Shown: piece after piece, positions 1 through 5,537 of the stretch
Position numbering within the stretch: the first letter of the stretch is position 1
Layout: each line of letters opens with the position of its first letter
DNA from: Bacillota bacterium
Lineage (GTDB): Bacteria > Bacillota > Clostridia > Christensenellales > Aristaeellaceae
Direction: 5' to 3'
DNA length: 8,110 bases
Assembly: GCA_023458835.1 (NCBI GenBank)
Contig: JAEWWY010000215.1
Coordinates: 1 to 8,110 of the forward strand
Position numbers and translations under genes: made by a program
The notes under the pieces: generated by a model
Seen by the model: the letters and a program-made list of their open reading frames with translations, nothing else
Databases searched by the model: none
What the model was told of the DNA's origin: nothing

Positions 1-2
1 GC

Positions 3-1211
3 AATCTGCTGAGCATGGCCCTGGCCGGGGAAGAGCAATCTGTTTCCATTTGGGATGAGGCCGGCGTACGGGCAGCCGATTTTGGCGCTTTACCCTATAC
101 GCTTACACCCGCTCAGGCGGGAGCGTATTTGCAGATTGCGAAAACGCACAAAAAATTTACGGCCGCCTCCTGCGGCCCGGCCCCATGCGGCAAGGTGACC
201 GGGACTGCCTTTGAGTTGGAGGGAAAACAGTATACAGCCCTTGCCTTCAAACCGGTTTGCCTGCCTTCCGAAACAGGGGCTGCCTGGCTGTCCGTCAAAA
301 ATCCAAACGACCTTTCCGCCTCCGCATTCAACGTGCTCAACAGCCAGGTACCGCAAATGCAGGAGGCGCTTTCCCGTTCGCAGGTTTTTGCACAAAGCGG
401 CGCGCCTATCCTGATATACGGCGAGACGAAAACGGGCAAAAGTGCTCTGGCCTATAAGGCGCACGCCATGTCGCCCGCCAATCATTGCGCATTGGTTTGT
501 ATCGATGCGGCATTGGGCAGCAAAAAGCGCTGGCTGTCGCTGCTGGAAGACGAGAATTCCCCGTTGTTTGAAGGCGGTTTTGCCTTTTTGTTTAAAAATG
601 CGCAGGAGATACCGGAGCAATATGCCCAGCGCTTTATGGAACTTATGCAGGGCGGCCTGCCCAGGTACATGGCCGGATTATATCTTACCTGGAAGACAAA
701 TTGCCCGGATACCTGCATGCAGCATCCGCTGTACCGGTACATCGTCCATGAGATGCATGGCCTCCCCCTGGGGATTCCGTCCCTGCGCCAGCGCAAAAAG
801 GATATCCCGGATTTTTGCCGCATCATGATCGCCGAGGCCAACACCGTTTATGACAAGCAGATTTTTGATATCGAGGATGCGGCGCTTCAACTTCTTGTGG
901 ATTTCCCCTGGCCGCAGAACTTTGACCAGCTCCGCTCCCTGATCCAGCAGGCGGTGGTGCTCAGCAGCGGCTACCGCATCAGCGAGCAAACGGTGCGCAC
1001 CCTTTTGAGTGAAACCAGCGCGGAACTATCCGACATCCAGCCCCACGCCCTGCGCCTGGATAAAACGCTGGCTGAAATCACCGATGGCATCATCGAAATG
1101 GTGCTGCGTGAAGAAAACTATAACGGCACCAAAGCCGCGAAGCGCCTGGGCATTTCCAGGAGCTCGCTCTGGCGGAGAAGCCGGCTCAAGCCCGAAATGC
1201 CTGGACAATGA
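3..1211 (+). CDS. Degenerate sigma-54-activator-like AAA+ regulator with Fis-type HTH (5' end outside the window)
   Basis: Probable DNA-binding regulator of the PrpR/TyrR/NtrC-like AAA+ group. The frame is open to the left edge. The first ATG at 15 has no Shine-Dalgarno site, so the true start, and probably more sensor domain, lies upstream. Numbering from that ATG: residues 1-95 are a possible PAS-like end. An AAA+ core follows, with Walker A GETKTGKS at 136-143, a Walker B-like GGFAFLFKNAQEIP at 187-200, LPLGIPSLRQRKKDIP at 250-265 (family LPLRIPPLRERREDIP) and FPWPQNFDQLR at 297-307 (family PWPGNVRELR). A Fis-type HTH lies at about 354-391, with TKAAKRLGISRSSLWRR. The GAFTGA loop that contacts sigma-54 is absent, because the segment between Walker A and B is shortened. 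The Walker B acidic pair (family LFLDE) is replaced by LFKN. It probably does not drive sigma-54 transcription and may act like TyrR. The frame is intact, so this looks like a maintained derivative, not a fresh pseudogene. Its target is unknown. Confidence 0.8.
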   Translation, partial: NLLSMALAGEEQSVSIWDEAGVRAADFGALPYTLTPAQAGAYLQIAKTHKKFTAASCGPAPCGKVTGTAFELEGKQYTALAFKPVCLPSETGAAWLSVKNPNDLSASAFNVLNSQVPQMQEALSRSQVFAQSGAPILIYGETKTGKSALAYKAHAMSPANHCALVCIDAALGSKKRWLSLLEDENSPLFEGGFAFLFKNAQEIPEQYAQRFMELMQGGLPRYMAGLYLTWKTNCPDTCMQHPLYRYIVHEMHGLPLGIPSLRQRKKDIPDFCRIMIAEANTVYDKQIFDIEDAALQLLVDFPWPQNFDQLRSLIQQAVVLSSGYRISEQTVRTLLSETSAELSDIQPHALRLDKTLAEITDGIIEMVLREENYNGTKAAKRLGISRSSLWRRSRLKPEMPGQ

Positions 1212-1232
1212 TATTGCCCAATATGGACACAA

Positions 1233-1266
1233 TTGAAAAAGTGACGCGGCTGCGTCACTTTTTCAA
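1233..1266. terminator. Bidirectional intrinsic terminator between convergent genes
   Basis: A perfect 15-bp inverted repeat, TTGAAAAAGTGACGC at 1233-1247 and its exact complement at 1252-1266, encloses the 4-base loop GGCT. The A5/T5 runs at the stem base give a U-tract on either strand. It lies 22 bases after the stop of the AAA+ regulator (+) and 14 bases after the stop of jag (-), so it can end both transcripts. Confidence 0.9.
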
Positions 1267-1279
1267 AGGCGGGGGCGCT

Positions 1280-2239
1280 TTACTGGGCGGCCTTCCCGTT
1301 TTTATCATTCTTTAAGGTGATGACCACGTGGCGGTTGGGTTCCTCGCCCTCGCTGTGGGTGGTCACGGCCTCGTTGGCCTGCAGCGCGCTGTGGAGGATG
1401 CGCCGCTCATAGGGATTCATAGGCTCAAGCACCACTTTGCGGCCGGTTTTGACGGCCCGGTTGGCCATGCGGTTGGCCAGGCGAGTCAAGGCTTCCTCCC
1501 GCTTGGCGCGGTAGTTTTCCGTATCCAGCGTCACGCGGATGTACTGCTCGGCCCCCTTGTTCACCATCAGGCTGGTCAGATACTGCAACGCATCCAGCGT
1601 TTCGCCCCGGCGGCCGATCAATATGCCCAGGGTATCGCCCTGCATGTTCACCAGCACGTTGCCTTCCGCATCCCGGGATACGGCTACGCTGACGCCCACG
1701 TCCATCAAGGTGGTCAGCGTTTGCAGGAACTGCTGGGCACGGCCCTCGGGGGAAGCGGGGTCGGCCTGGGGCGCCGGAACCGCCGGCTCCTGGGGCACAG
1801 CGGCAGGCTTTGCCGCTGCCGGCCGGCTTTCCCGGTTTTGAATCTGGCTTTCCTTCTGAGGCGCTTTGGCCGGGGGCTTTTTCTCGGAAGCCGCTTCTTT
1901 TTTCGGCTCTTCCCGCCTGGTTTCGCTCTTTACGGCGTCTTCTTTCCTGGGCGCTTCACGCCTTTGCTGTTCCTTCCTGACGTTTTCCTCCCTGGGTTTT
2001 GCTTCCCTGGCAGGCTTCCCGGTGTCACGAGACAGCGCGTTCCAAATGGATTCTTCTTCTTCCTGCTCCTTGAGGGTCAGGCGCACTTTGGCCAGTCGGC
2101 TTCCAAACAAGCCAAACAGGCCCTTGCTGCCTTCCTCCAGAATGTCGATGGTGACCTCGCCGATGGATACACCCAAATGCTCCAGGCCGGCGGATATGGC
2201 CTCCTCAATGGTTTTTGCCGATGATTCGTACGTTTTCAT
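1280..2239 (-). CDS. jag: Jag/KhpB RNA-binding protein (Jag-N, KH, R3H) with long linker
   Basis: SpoIIIJ-associated protein (Jag, also KhpB/EloR), a cytoplasmic RNA-binding protein linked in Firmicutes to cell elongation and envelope control and usually encoded beside yidC. The 319 residues show a Jag-N domain at about 1-52 (KGLFGLFGSRLAKVR at 39-53) and a low-complexity linker at about 57-165. A KH domain at about 166-242 carries the GxxG loop GRRG at 209-212. An R3H domain at about 245-309 carries its R-x3-H signature at R279/H283. Family members are commonly near 200-250 residues; the excess is all linker, first Lys/Arg/Glu-rich, then Ala/Pro-rich. The ATG overlaps the yidC stop as ATGA (2236-2239), with a GA-rich ribosome-binding site about 10 bases upstream, which indicates translational coupling. 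It is the last gene of the operon before the 1233-1266 terminator. Confidence 0.96.
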   Translation of the reverse strand: MKTYESSAKTIEEAISAGLEHLGVSIGEVTIDILEEGSKGLFGLFGSRLAKVRLTLKEQEEEESIWNALSRDTGKPAREAKPREENVRKEQQRREAPRKEDAVKSETRREEPKKEAASEKKPPAKAPQKESQIQNRESRPAAAKPAAVPQEPAVPAPQADPASPEGRAQQFLQTLTTLMDVGVSVAVSRDAEGNVLVNMQGDTLGILIGRRGETLDALQYLTSLMVNKGAEQYIRVTLDTENYRAKREEALTRLANRMANRAVKTGRKVVLEPMNPYERRILHSALQANEAVTTHSEGEEPNRHVVITLKNDKNGKAAQ

Positions 2240-3261
2240 TTCACAGTCCCCTCTCCCACGGCGGCAGCCTTCTTTTCCTGCGCGTCAAAGTACTTGTTGA
2301 GCAGCACGTTTTGCGCCCCGGCAATCAGGTTGGCCGTGACCCAGTACAGCGCAAAACCTGCGTTGGAGCTGAAGCAGATGAAAAGGGAAAAAATGGGGAA
2401 GAACCATTTCATAAAGCCCGCTGTGCCTGGCTTCCCATCCTGAGCAGGCGTCTGGGGCATGGATGAACTCATCATGAACTGAGACACCGCCGCTAAAAGC
2501 GGCAGCAGGAAGAAACCATTGTAGAATACAAAGATGGAGAGCTGGACGATGAACAGGTTGATGTTCTGCCAGCCGGGCACCTTGATCGTCTTTTCGGCGT
2601 ACAGCGGCACAGAAGTATTCAGCACACTCATGATTTTTCCAACCGTTGTCTTCGTGCCATCTTTGGAGAAGTCAAAGGTAATTCTTTGATCTTCGCTAAG
2701 GCTTTGGTTGAACGTATCAATGGCAGCCTTTTGCGTTTCATTCAAGTTGTTATATACGGACTGCCAATTTTCGGGTGTTACCTGCCCGATAATGTTCGCG
2801 TCCGGAACCAAAGGGGCAAAGGGACTGTCGGGCATCCAGATGTTCTTCACCCACAGCCAGCCTTCATACACCGGCTGCTTCCCCTCAAGATAGGTAAACA
2901 CATGACCGGCGACTTGCTCGTGGGCCAGTATATTCATGGCGCCAAACATTCCAAAGAGGATAGGCAGGGAAAGCAGCATGGGCAGGCATCCTGAAAGGGG
3001 GCTCACATGCTCCTTGCGGTAAAGCTCCATCGTCTTTTGATTGAGCTTTTCCTTATCGTTCTTGTACTTTTTCTGAAGCGCCGCGATTTGGGGCTGAAGC
3101 TTCTGCGTCTTGCGCATGCTCTTGCGGCTTTTGGCATCCAGCGGCATCAAAAGCGCGCGGATCAAAAGCGTAAAGAGGACGATGGACCAGCCGTAATTGC
3201 CGACAATGGAATATATGCCAAGCAATATCGCCTTCAGGGGTTCGTTCAGGAATGGAAACAT
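2236..3261 (-). CDS. yidC: Membrane protein insertase YidC/Oxa1 (SpoIIIJ type) with an extracytoplasmic insert
   Basis: Inserts and folds membrane proteins, alone or with SecYEG. The 341 residues show the conserved core: TM at about 17-38 with the slit arginine R35 (LLIRALLMPLDAKSRKSM), a cytoplasmic helical hairpin of charged residues at about 44-88, TM at about 93-111 (GCLPMLLSLPILFGMF), TM at about 246-264, and a final TM pair at about 284-321 (GFALYWVTANLIAGAQN). There is no N-terminal lipobox Cys as in Bacillus SpoIIIJ. After the conserved WVKNIWMPDSPFAP (137-150), about 80 extra hydrophilic residues (151-230) precede the next TM. By topology this insert faces outside. The start is fixed by AGGAGGG ten bases upstream, inside the last codons of yidD. 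The stop overlaps jag by four bases. The tail is short and weakly charged compared with the basic tails of many Gram-positive paralogues. Confidence 0.96.
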   Translation of the reverse strand: MFPFLNEPLKAILLGIYSIVGNYGWSIVLFTLLIRALLMPLDAKSRKSMRKTQKLQPQIAALQKKYKNDKEKLNQKTMELYRKEHVSPLSGCLPMLLSLPILFGMFGAMNILAHEQVAGHVFTYLEGKQPVYEGWLWVKNIWMPDSPFAPLVPDANIIGQVTPENWQSVYNNLNETQKAAIDTFNQSLSEDQRITFDFSKDGTKTTVGKIMSVLNTSVPLYAEKTIKVPGWQNINLFIVQLSIFVFYNGFFLLPLLAAVSQFMMSSSMPQTPAQDGKPGTAGFMKWFFPIFSLFICFSSNAGFALYWVTANLIAGAQNVLLNKYFDAQEKKAAAVGEGTVK

Positions 3262-3266
3262 GTGGG

Positions 3267-3506
3267 TTATTCCCTCCTAATTGTTGCGTTTGTGTCTTCC
3301 GGCACGGGATCGTACCCACCCTTGTGAAAGGGATTACACCGCATAATCCGCTTAAACGCCATCCATCCGCCCTTCAGCGCTCCGAAGCGCTCGATGGCGG
3401 TCATGGCATACTGGGAACAGGTGGGCTGAAACCGGCAGGCATCAGGCAGATGCGGGCTGATGTTCCGCTTGTAAAAGCGGATCATAGCCAGAAGCAGGCG
3501 TTTCAT
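3267..3506 (-). CDS. yidD: Membrane protein insertion efficiency factor YidD
   Basis: Small, amphipathic, inner-face membrane-associated protein that aids YidC-dependent insertion. The 79 residues match the family along their whole length: N-terminal amphipathic helix MKRLLLAMIRFYKRNISP, then CRFQPTCSQYAMTAIERFG with C24 and C30, then the MRCNPFHKGGYDPVPE signature with C58. The frame stays open upstream to 3659, but that extension only shadows rnpA. The family-consistent ATG at 3504-3506 overlaps the rnpA stop as ATGA, with AAGGGA upstream inside rnpA. The last codons carry the yidC ribosome-binding site, and only five bases separate its stop from the yidC start. Its place between rnpA and yidC is the usual one. 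Confidence 0.95.
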   Translation of the reverse strand: MKRLLLAMIRFYKRNISPHLPDACRFQPTCSQYAMTAIERFGALKGGWMAFKRIMRCNPFHKGGYDPVPEDTNATIRRE

Positions 3507-3847
3507 TTGGGCGCGTTCCCTTCCCTGAGCAGGCTCTGCTTTTTCAAAAGGTAAGCCACCCCTTTTTCCAGGTCCCGGTACGCCGCCTGGGCGGCCCCCG
3601 GCCGGGCTACCACCACATACCAGCCTGGCTTGACCAAGTGCAGATACGAACGGAAGCATTCCCGCAAACGCCTTTTCACACGATTGCGGACCACGGCGTT
3701 GCCGATCTTCCTGCTGATGGAAAAGCCCACCTTCAGCCCGGCACCCCTGGCATGCAGAAGCACGATATCCTTGCAGGCCGTGCTTTTCCCCCGCCGGTAC
3801 ACGTACTGGAACTGTTTGTTTTTCTTAAGGCGGTATGTACGCTGCAA
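3503..3847 (-). CDS. rnpA: Ribonuclease P protein component (TTG start)
   Basis: Protein subunit of RNase P, which together with the RNA subunit removes 5' leaders from pre-tRNAs. The 114 residues have normal length and motifs: N-terminal RTYRLKKNKQFQYVYRRGKS, central KVGFSISRKIGNAVVRNR, and the RNR signature VRNRVKRRLRE at about 53-63. The start is TTG (bases 3847-3845). An in-frame TGA sits six codons upstream, no ATG lies between, and the family N-terminus begins at this codon. GAAGGG at 3859-3854 gives a 6-base spacing. TTG may lower its output relative to L34. The stop overlaps the yidD start by four bases. It is preceded by an unusually long 163-base gap from rpmH. Confidence 0.96.
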   Translation of the reverse strand: MQRTYRLKKNKQFQYVYRRGKSTACKDIVLLHARGAGLKVGFSISRKIGNAVVRNRVKRRLRECFRSYLHLVKPGWYVVVARPGAAQAAYRDLEKGVAYLLKKQSLLREGNAPK

Positions 3848-4010
3848 GCAAAACCCTTCGTTTCAGGCGGATCAAAGCAACCCGCGGCAAAGCCGCATCA
3901 ATACTGATCGCCAAAATGCCCTTTCATACTGGAAAAGCCCGTACCCAATGCGCACGGTGGCAAGCAACGGGGCGGGCTAAGCCATGCAGACTTTTGTTTC
4001 CACCATCCTG
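3848..4010 (-). other. 163-base rpmH-rnpA spacer with small hairpin
   Basis: Non-coding stretch inside the operon. I see one GC-rich hairpin, GCGGC-AAA-GCCGC at 3884-3896 (5-bp stem, no U-tract, so not a terminator). The rnpA ribosome-binding site lies at 3854-3859. I found no convincing promoter or open frame with a ribosome-binding site on the minus strand. It may be a processing or attenuation region that sets the L34 to RnpA ratio, but this is inference. Confidence 0.4.
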
Positions 4011-4145
4011 TCAAACAGTCAGAACCTTGCGGCCACGGCGGCGGCGGGCAGCCAGGACACGGCGGCCGTTTTTGGTGGACATCCGGGAGCGGAAGCCGTG
4101 CACCTTGCTGCGCTGGCGCTTTTTCGGCTGGTAAGTACGAAACAT
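4011..4145 (-). CDS. rpmH: 50S ribosomal protein L34
   Basis: Small, very basic protein of the large ribosomal subunit. The minus strand encodes 44 residues, beginning MFRTYQPKKRQRSKVHGF and ending RRRRGRKVLTV, followed by TGA. This is the canonical L34 length and composition, with the conserved HGFRSRMSTKNGRRVL core (16-31). The ATG at 4145-4143 has AAGGAG upstream with about 9-10 bases spacing. It is first in the operon, about 80 bases downstream of the predicted transcription start from the 4233-4261 promoter. dnaA, the usual divergent or upstream neighbour, is missing here. Confidence 0.97.
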   Translation of the reverse strand: MFRTYQPKKRQRSKVHGFRSRMSTKNGRRVLAARRRRGRKVLTV

Positions 4146-4232
4146 GGAACAACACTCCTTGTTTTACAAAAGTCTTGTATCTGTGACGCGCACCGTGTTA
4201 AGCGGCGCAAAATACCACAAAACAGCTATTCT

Positions 4233-4261
4233 AGTATACTAACGGGACCATTACATGTCAA
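4233..4261 (-). promoter_or_regulatory. Sigma-A promoter of the rpmH operon
   Basis: On the minus strand, TTGACA (4261-4256), a 17-base spacer and TATACT (4238-4233) form a near-consensus promoter about 90 bases upstream of the L34 start. The -10 lies in the 10-bp palindrome TAGTATACTA (4232-4241). The implied leader is about 80 bases. Strength fits a ribosomal-protein operon. Confidence 0.85.
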
Positions 4262-4343
4262 GAGAAAGTTTCTGTTTTTCCATTCGTTTTGCCCTTGTTT
4301 GACATCTTCCCCCGGAAAGCACAGCCGCAAGTGCCTGTTTTTC

Positions 4344-4372
4344 TTGACAAGGGAATGCGCCCTTGGCATAAT
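4344..4372 (+). promoter_or_regulatory. Sigma-A promoter of the LacI-family gene with embedded inverted repeat
   Basis: TTGACA at 4344-4349, a 17-base spacer and CATAAT at 4367-4372 form a good promoter about 60 bases upstream of the regulator. Within it, CAAGGG (4348-4353) and CCCTTG (4360-4365) form a 6+6 inverted repeat spaced by 6 bases between -35 and -10. That is a position where a bound repressor would block polymerase. The repeat lacks the central CG typical of LacI operators, so autoregulation is only a guess. Confidence 0.7.
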
Positions 4373-4432
4373 GAAGCCATTCACAGCCATGTATGAATCA
4401 GGTTATGCGCCGGAAAGGAGCATGTTGCCGCC

Positions 4433-5449
4433 ATGAAGAGCACCATCAAGGATATTGCCAGGCGAGCGGGCGTCTCCCCTTCCACGGTGAGCCGTGTCAT
4501 TTCCGGCAGCAACCGCATCAGTGATGAAACGCAGCGGAAAGTGCGGGCCATTATGGAAGAAATGAACTACCGGCCCAACCTTCTGGCCCGTTCGCTGGTG
4601 AACCGCACCACCAATGCCGTAGGGGTGTTCTCCGCCCTGAGCGCCGAGGAATCCATGAAGCATCCCTTTTTTGCGGAAGCGCTCCGGGGCATCGGCACGG
4701 CAGCCGCCCGCTGCGGCCTGCACCTGCTGCTGGGAACCAGCGCCAGCCAGGAGGAGAATGGGCGCGTGGTGCGGGAAATGATGTTCTCCGGCATGATCGA
4801 AGGCATGATCCTCCTTTCCACCCTGCAGGATGACCCGGTGGCGGAGCTTCTTCACCGGCATAGTTTCCCCTTTGTGGTTATTGGCCATCCGCATCATGGC
4901 GAAAACTACCACCGCGTGGACAGCGACAATGAAAAGGCCGGCCGGATGGTTACAGAATACCTGATCCATCATGGCCACCGGCGCATTTGCTACCTGGGGG
5001 CGGATGATTCCCTCAGCGTTACCGTAAAAAGGCAAGCGGGCTTTGAAGCCGCCCTCCGCGATGCGGGCCTGCCCGTTTCCCGGGAAATATTTTTGCCCAA
5101 TCCGCTGATCGCGGGTGGGGATCTATTGCCCGCCCCCCTGCTGTCGCCCAATGGTCCCACCGCGGTAGTGGCCCAGGACGACGCTCTGGCCATCTGGCTG
5201 ATGGGCGCGCTGCAAAAGGCAGGCCGGCGCGTGCCGGAGGATGTATCCATCATCAGCTTCAACAATGCCGCCGTTTCCGCCTATACCACCCCGCCCTTGA
5301 CAACCGTGGAGGTGCACCCCCTCCTGCTGGGTGAGCAGGCGATGACGCGATTATACAGCCTGCTCAAGGAGCCGGATACAAAGCCCCAATGGGTGGAGGT
5401 GCCGGTGGACCTGATAGAGCGCGGCAGCGTATGCCACCTATCCGAATAA
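4433..5449 (+). CDS. LacI/GalR-family transcriptional repressor
   Basis: The 338 residues match a full-length family member. The N-terminal HTH at 4-24 is TIKDIARRAGVSPSTVSRVIS. The minor-groove hinge helix is YRPNLLARSL at about 46-55. A periplasmic-binding-protein-like effector domain covers about 60-330, with FPFVVIG at 145-151, RVDSDNEKAGR at 161-171, GHRRICYLGA at 181-190 and VSIISFNNAAVSAYTTPPLTTVEV at 271-294, split by the usual strand. The usual FDD of that last motif is FNN (276-278), a variant I associate loosely with MalR-like maltose regulators; the ligand is not proven. The ATG is chosen because the HTH begins at once. AAAGGAG lies 12 bases upstream, rather far. It has its own promoter and a terminator at 5470-5507, and no sugar genes adjoin, so targets are probably elsewhere or itself. 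Confidence 0.95.
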   Translation: MKSTIKDIARRAGVSPSTVSRVISGSNRISDETQRKVRAIMEEMNYRPNLLARSLVNRTTNAVGVFSALSAEESMKHPFFAEALRGIGTAAARCGLHLLLGTSASQEENGRVVREMMFSGMIEGMILLSTLQDDPVAELLHRHSFPFVVIGHPHHGENYHRVDSDNEKAGRMVTEYLIHHGHRRICYLGADDSLSVTVKRQAGFEAALRDAGLPVSREIFLPNPLIAGGDLLPAPLLSPNGPTAVVAQDDALAIWLMGALQKAGRRVPEDVSIISFNNAAVSAYTTPPLTTVEVHPLLLGEQAMTRLYSLLKEPDTKPQWVEVPVDLIERGSVCHLSE

Positions 5450-5469
5450 ATCAGCAAACCCCTAGCCAA

Positions 5470-5507
5470 AAAAGGCGCGAAATGCAAGGCATGCCATCGC
5501 GCCTTTT
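5470..5507 (+). terminator. Intrinsic terminator after the LacI-family gene
   Basis: AAAAGGCGCGA (5470-5480) pairs perfectly with TCGCGCCTTTT (5497-5507), an 11-bp stem. The 16-base loop can itself fold (ATGC-AAG-GCAT, 5482-5492). The 3' U-run is only four bases, so termination may be partial. The stem starts 20 bases after the stop codon. Confidence 0.75.
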
Positions 5508-5515
5508 GCTATACT
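5507..5515 (+). promoter_or_regulatory. Possible extended -10 promoter for the AraC-type gene
   Basis: TGCTATACT at 5507-5515 matches an extended -10 (TGn plus TATACT) with no recognisable -35 at 16-18 bases upstream. It begins on the last base of the preceding terminator and would give a leader of only about 15 bases before the 5538 start, just enough for the ribosome-binding site. Read-through from the LacI gene is the alternative. Confidence 0.4.
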
Positions 5516-5537
5516 GCCCCCGGAGAGGAGGAAGCGT

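Noticed and set aside
1328..2224. Long open frame on the plus strand opposite jag (298 codons)
   Set aside because: It is the antisense of jag, which has clear Jag-N, KH and R3H domains. The translation is Gly/Leu/Phe/Arg-rich without recognisable motifs and has no ribosome-binding site.
3507..3659. 51-residue N-terminal extension of YidD
   Set aside because: It overlaps rnpA out of frame and matches no part of the YidD family. The MKRLLLAMIRFY start at 3506 fits the family and the ATGA coupling.
4365..4377. GG-N9-GC resembling a sigma-54 -24/-12 promoter before the LacI-family gene
   Set aside because: The spacing is one base short of the required GG-N10-GC, and a good sigma-A promoter occupies the same bases.
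4146..4432. Possible replication origin next to rpmH
   Set aside because: No TTATCCACA-type boxes, no AT-rich unwinding element and no dnaA gene. The region is explained by two divergent promoters.
3898..4436. Several open frames on both strands over rpmH and its upstream region
   Set aside because: They are shadows of the L34 gene and of GC-rich spacer; none has a ribosome-binding site together with a protein-like composition.
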